NCBI GenBank assembly: GCA_020746875.1
Contig: JAGTJL010000007.1
Location: forward strand, 806,001-870,000
Length of the DNA: 64,000 nt
Direction: 5' to 3'
Origin: Rhexocercosporidium sp. MPI-PUGE-AT-0058
Lineage: Eukaryota > Ascomycota > Leotiomycetes > Helotiales
Shown here piece after piece: positions 61,192 to 64,000 of the stretch. The position numbers were made by a program, and so were the translations under genes. Position 1 is the stretch's first letter; each line of letters starts with the position of its first letter. The notes below the pieces were generated by a model, which was given only the letters and a program-made list of their open reading frames with translations, was not told the origin of the DNA and did no database searches.

Positions 61192-62159
61192 TCTGAAGAG
61201 CGAAGATGCTACGCGAAAGACAGCTTTAGGTTTAGAAGGAAGGTCTAAATCAAGTTAGAGGGTGGCTCGCGACACCAGTATGAGCGTACGCGGAGCGATT
61301 CATGGAAAGAAAGGAGGAGACGTGGCATGGGTCTGTGAATGGCATTTAATTCTCGTATCACGCATTGTTCATGGTGACGGGCAGTGTTTGGGCCGGCCTG
61401 AGGTATGGTTCCAAGGAGCAGTCCTGAAGAGTGTTGAAGAAAGGATGAAGAAGAGAATGACTGACTGAGCTCTAGTGTCTGAATTTGAGGGAGACTGTCC
61501 AAATGTCGGATCTTCTTGGTTGTAGAAGGAACGAAGTAGACTGGAACAGATCGTGCTTCTTTGTAGGAGGCTTGGTCCCGCTTGGTAGTGGGGGATGGCT
61601 TGACCGAAGTGCAAAGCACTGGTCACGAGACTAGGTGAATTGCTTGCTATCTGGAGGTGAGTCAACCGAGTTGGCGTTTGGTAGAGGAGTTGGGTATCTT
61701 TTGGATGCGTGACGGATCGTCTCTTAGAACAAGCAGCTGCAATTAGCCAAATCAGAATCTTTGAAGTTTTGATATATCGAAGCTGTCTCGTCTGCTCGTC
61801 CGAGTTATCGAATGGTGATTACAAGGTCAAATCAAAATACCCGAGGGTTTTTGCATTCGAATGTATCCTTTGCTTTTTTAGTTTGTTTAGACGAATTGTG
61901 TTCCCGAAGAGAAGCATGCATAGACCTCGGGCATGACATGTCGTTGAAATTTCCCAGTGGCTGAGATGCCAAGCCGGATCGGCAAAACCTTTTCCGATGC
62001 CTGCCAATTATTGCTTGCCCTTGCATTTCATCGTTTTCTCTACGTCACTGAGTCCAGAATTATCCAAACCATTGTGCCGCCTTCACTCTCTTTCATTTCA
62101 TGGCCGATGTTCAGATAATTTGATCTATGTTTAAGATGCAATAGATGCGCGACTGCGCC
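61192..62159. promoter_or_regulatory. Divergent promoter of the NOSIP-like and tafazzin genes
   Basis: Nearly 1 kb between two outward-facing starts, without a supportable gene, so both promoters are expected here. No specific sites are claimed. Confidence 0.5.
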
Positions 62160-63460
62160 ATGTCAAATCCTACTCCCCTACCGCCGTCGAGTCCAAGCCT
62201 GCCATGGCGCTTCAGTAGCTCGGTCATTATGGGCCTGACAGGCGCTCTCTCGCGGGGATTTCTCTATGGGTTGAATCACATGGATACTATTGGGCTGGAT
62301 AGATTTTTAGAGACGCTGGATAGGAGGAGGAATCCGGAACAAAGAGATAGAGGGTTGATCACTGGTATTTCTGCCCTTGTACTAGGACAGGATCAATGCT
62401 GACAGCTCTCCGAATAGTGTCGAATCATGTTAGTGTGTAAGTTTGGGCCTGCACATTGGGAATCATACCGAGGCTTGATGCTCATGTGTCTGCAGCGTGG
62501 ACGATCCGTTGATCTGGGGTGTACTTCCTTTGCGCTATGCCTTCAATCCCGGAAATCACAGATGGAGTTTGGGGAGTTATGATATATGTTTTCAGACCAG
62601 GTAATTCGCCTCGCCCAAATTTGCCCATCTGGTTTGCCCCTGACTAAGATCATGCCAGGACTCTTACCGGATTCTTCAACCTTGGCCAAGTACTTCCTAC
62701 CCATCGAGCGCATACAGGATCTACCCATGGCGGCCTCTTCCAACCCGTAATGACACAAGCAATCCGACTACTATCCTCCCAACCCTTTGCCAAGCCACCC
62801 GCTTCTTATACACTGACTATGGAAACCGATCCGTTCAGTACTGGCGCACTCACATACAGTACGAATGGTCTCGACTCGTTCACTGCCCCCTCGATATACC
62901 CCTCTCGCAGACACTCGTGGATTCATATTTTCCCGGAAGGAAGAGTTCATCAACATCCCAAGAAAACTCTGCGGTATTTCAAATGGGGAATCTCGCGCCT
63001 CATCCTCGAATCCGAACCATTGCCCGAAATCATACCCATTTTCATCGACGGAAATCAAGAAGTCATGCATGAGTCGCGAGAGTTCCCAAGATTTATACCA
63101 AGAGCTGGAAAGAACATCAGGATTGCCTTTGGAGAAAACATCGATGGGGAGAAGATATTTGGCGAGCTGAGGGAACGGTGGAAGAAGCTTGTCAGTCTGC
63201 AGAAAGAAGCATTGGCACGAAAGGGCCTAGACACGAATTGGGAGATGGGGGAATTGACAGACGGACTGAAATATGGCATGGAAGCTGTCGCGCTCAGGAA
63301 GGAGGTGACGATGAGGATACGAACGGAGGTCTTGAAAGTCAGGAGAAGCCTTGGATACCCAGACGAAGACCCAAAGCAAGGGCTGGTTGAGACGTGGATT
63401 GAGGAAGGTGGTAAAGAGACAGGGCGCATGGCCGATGGCAGCTGGGTTGGCGATACTTGA
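62160..63460 (+). CDS. TAZ1: Tafazzin, monolysocardiolipin transacylase
   Basis: Four exons, 62160-62364, 62418-62436, 62496-62600 and 62659-63460, give 376 residues. Exon 2 is a 19-nt microexon. The acyltransferase HX4D motif appears as NHVSVVDDPLIW at residues 71-82, with the His encoded in exon 2 and the Asp in exon 3. The second motif is FPEGRVHQ at about residue 200. Tafazzin remodels the acyl chains of cardiolipin in mitochondria by transferring acyl groups between phospholipids. An earlier in-frame ATG at 62145 adds five residues (MRDCA). An extended Lys/Glu-rich C-terminal part after residue 270 is longer than in yeast. Family assignment is firm. Confidence 0.92.
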
Positions 63461-64000
63461 TGTGAGCCGTACGATATATGTCCTCTAGTTAATAAATTCA
63501 ACCGGGGATAGAATCTGTAGACAATCGTAAATTCTACGTGCTGCACTCTCGACTTCAGTCACGCAAATCACACATCAGCAGTCGAGTCTCCATTATCCAG
63601 ACTTCCACCGCACTTCACACATTTCGATTGCAGCTCGCCTAGCAACGCTATTTTGAGGGTCGTCCCATCATCATATCATCCATCATGTAGTTGTTTAGCC
63701 TAGACGCATCGGGCCGCCTCGGAGCTCTCCCCTAGTTTCTACCTAGTTCGCCTCGCTATTTCTGGTTCTTGGAACAGATGTCATCCCATACATTATCTCG
63801 ATACTACCGTGTCTTGCGATTTATTTGCCGTCATGGTCCAGATTCGTCTACGGGCCTCCCTTGTTGGGTGTGTGTTTTTGGTCCCGAAGGGTTAAAAGCT
63901 TCCAACCGTGTGCCTGAATGCCGGGATTTTACCTCAATCTCGACTACCAGAATCTGTGTACCAAGGTCAATCAACCTTTGATCATCATTAATTGTGGTTG
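63461..64000. other. Right-end spacer
   Basis: 3' flank of tafazzin to the window edge. Short open frames only; nothing supported. Confidence 0.5.

Noticed and set aside
60551..61196. Plus-strand open frames opposite the NOSIP-like gene
   Set aside because: They are complementary to the coiled-coil coding exon and give Ser/Phe/Leu-rich products with no domain.
63769..63981. Small plus-strand open frame near the right edge
   Set aside because: Seventy codons with no domain, no biased composition and no supporting context.

Overview
The window is nuclear DNA of a filamentous ascomycete (Pezizomycotina). Most genes carry short introns of about 38-133 bp with GT..AG ends and CTAAC/CTGAC-type branch points, genes lie on both strands, and the recognisable proteins are typical of that group. 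Five copies or remnants of the fungus-specific 2EXR family fit Leotiomycetes well, where this family is expanded, but the species cannot be fixed from the sequence alone. No rRNA, tRNA, CRISPR or intact transposon was recognised.

Positions 1-13000 are accessory in character. They hold a minus-strand group of 2EXR genes (one spliced, one degraded, one single-exon), an intact WD40 protein, and a run of decaying or unresolved minus-strand genes. One of these is a secreted, low-complexity protein whose frame is broken at least twice. Positions 12000-20900 are almost empty of supportable genes and lead into a three-exon TALE homeobox regulator (20902-22330). A second gene-poor stretch (22331-26400) follows. 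A decayed terpene synthase (26790-27645) comes next, ending at a 16-nt C tract.

Positions 28329-47110 hold a single-pass membrane protein, two uncharacterised fungal proteins, TIM23, the 9-exon THADA/TRM732-like tRNA-methylation cofactor, a small membrane protein with an ambiguous splice pattern, and two neighbouring single-pass membrane proteins with long charged tails. Positions 47400-52170 hold an unresolved gene remnant and a tandem pair of 2EXR genes on the plus strand.

Positions 52962-63460 are a housekeeping block: sorting nexin SNX41, a peroxisomal-type nucleotide carrier, the mitochondrial tricarboxylate carrier CTP1, a NOSIP-family RING/U-box protein, and the cardiolipin transacylase tafazzin. 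TIM23, CTP1 and tafazzin all act in mitochondria, but they are separate transcription units and their proximity is probably ordinary. Exon coordinates were worked out by hand from splice signals and reading phase; totals were checked for divisibility by three, but no transcript evidence was available.
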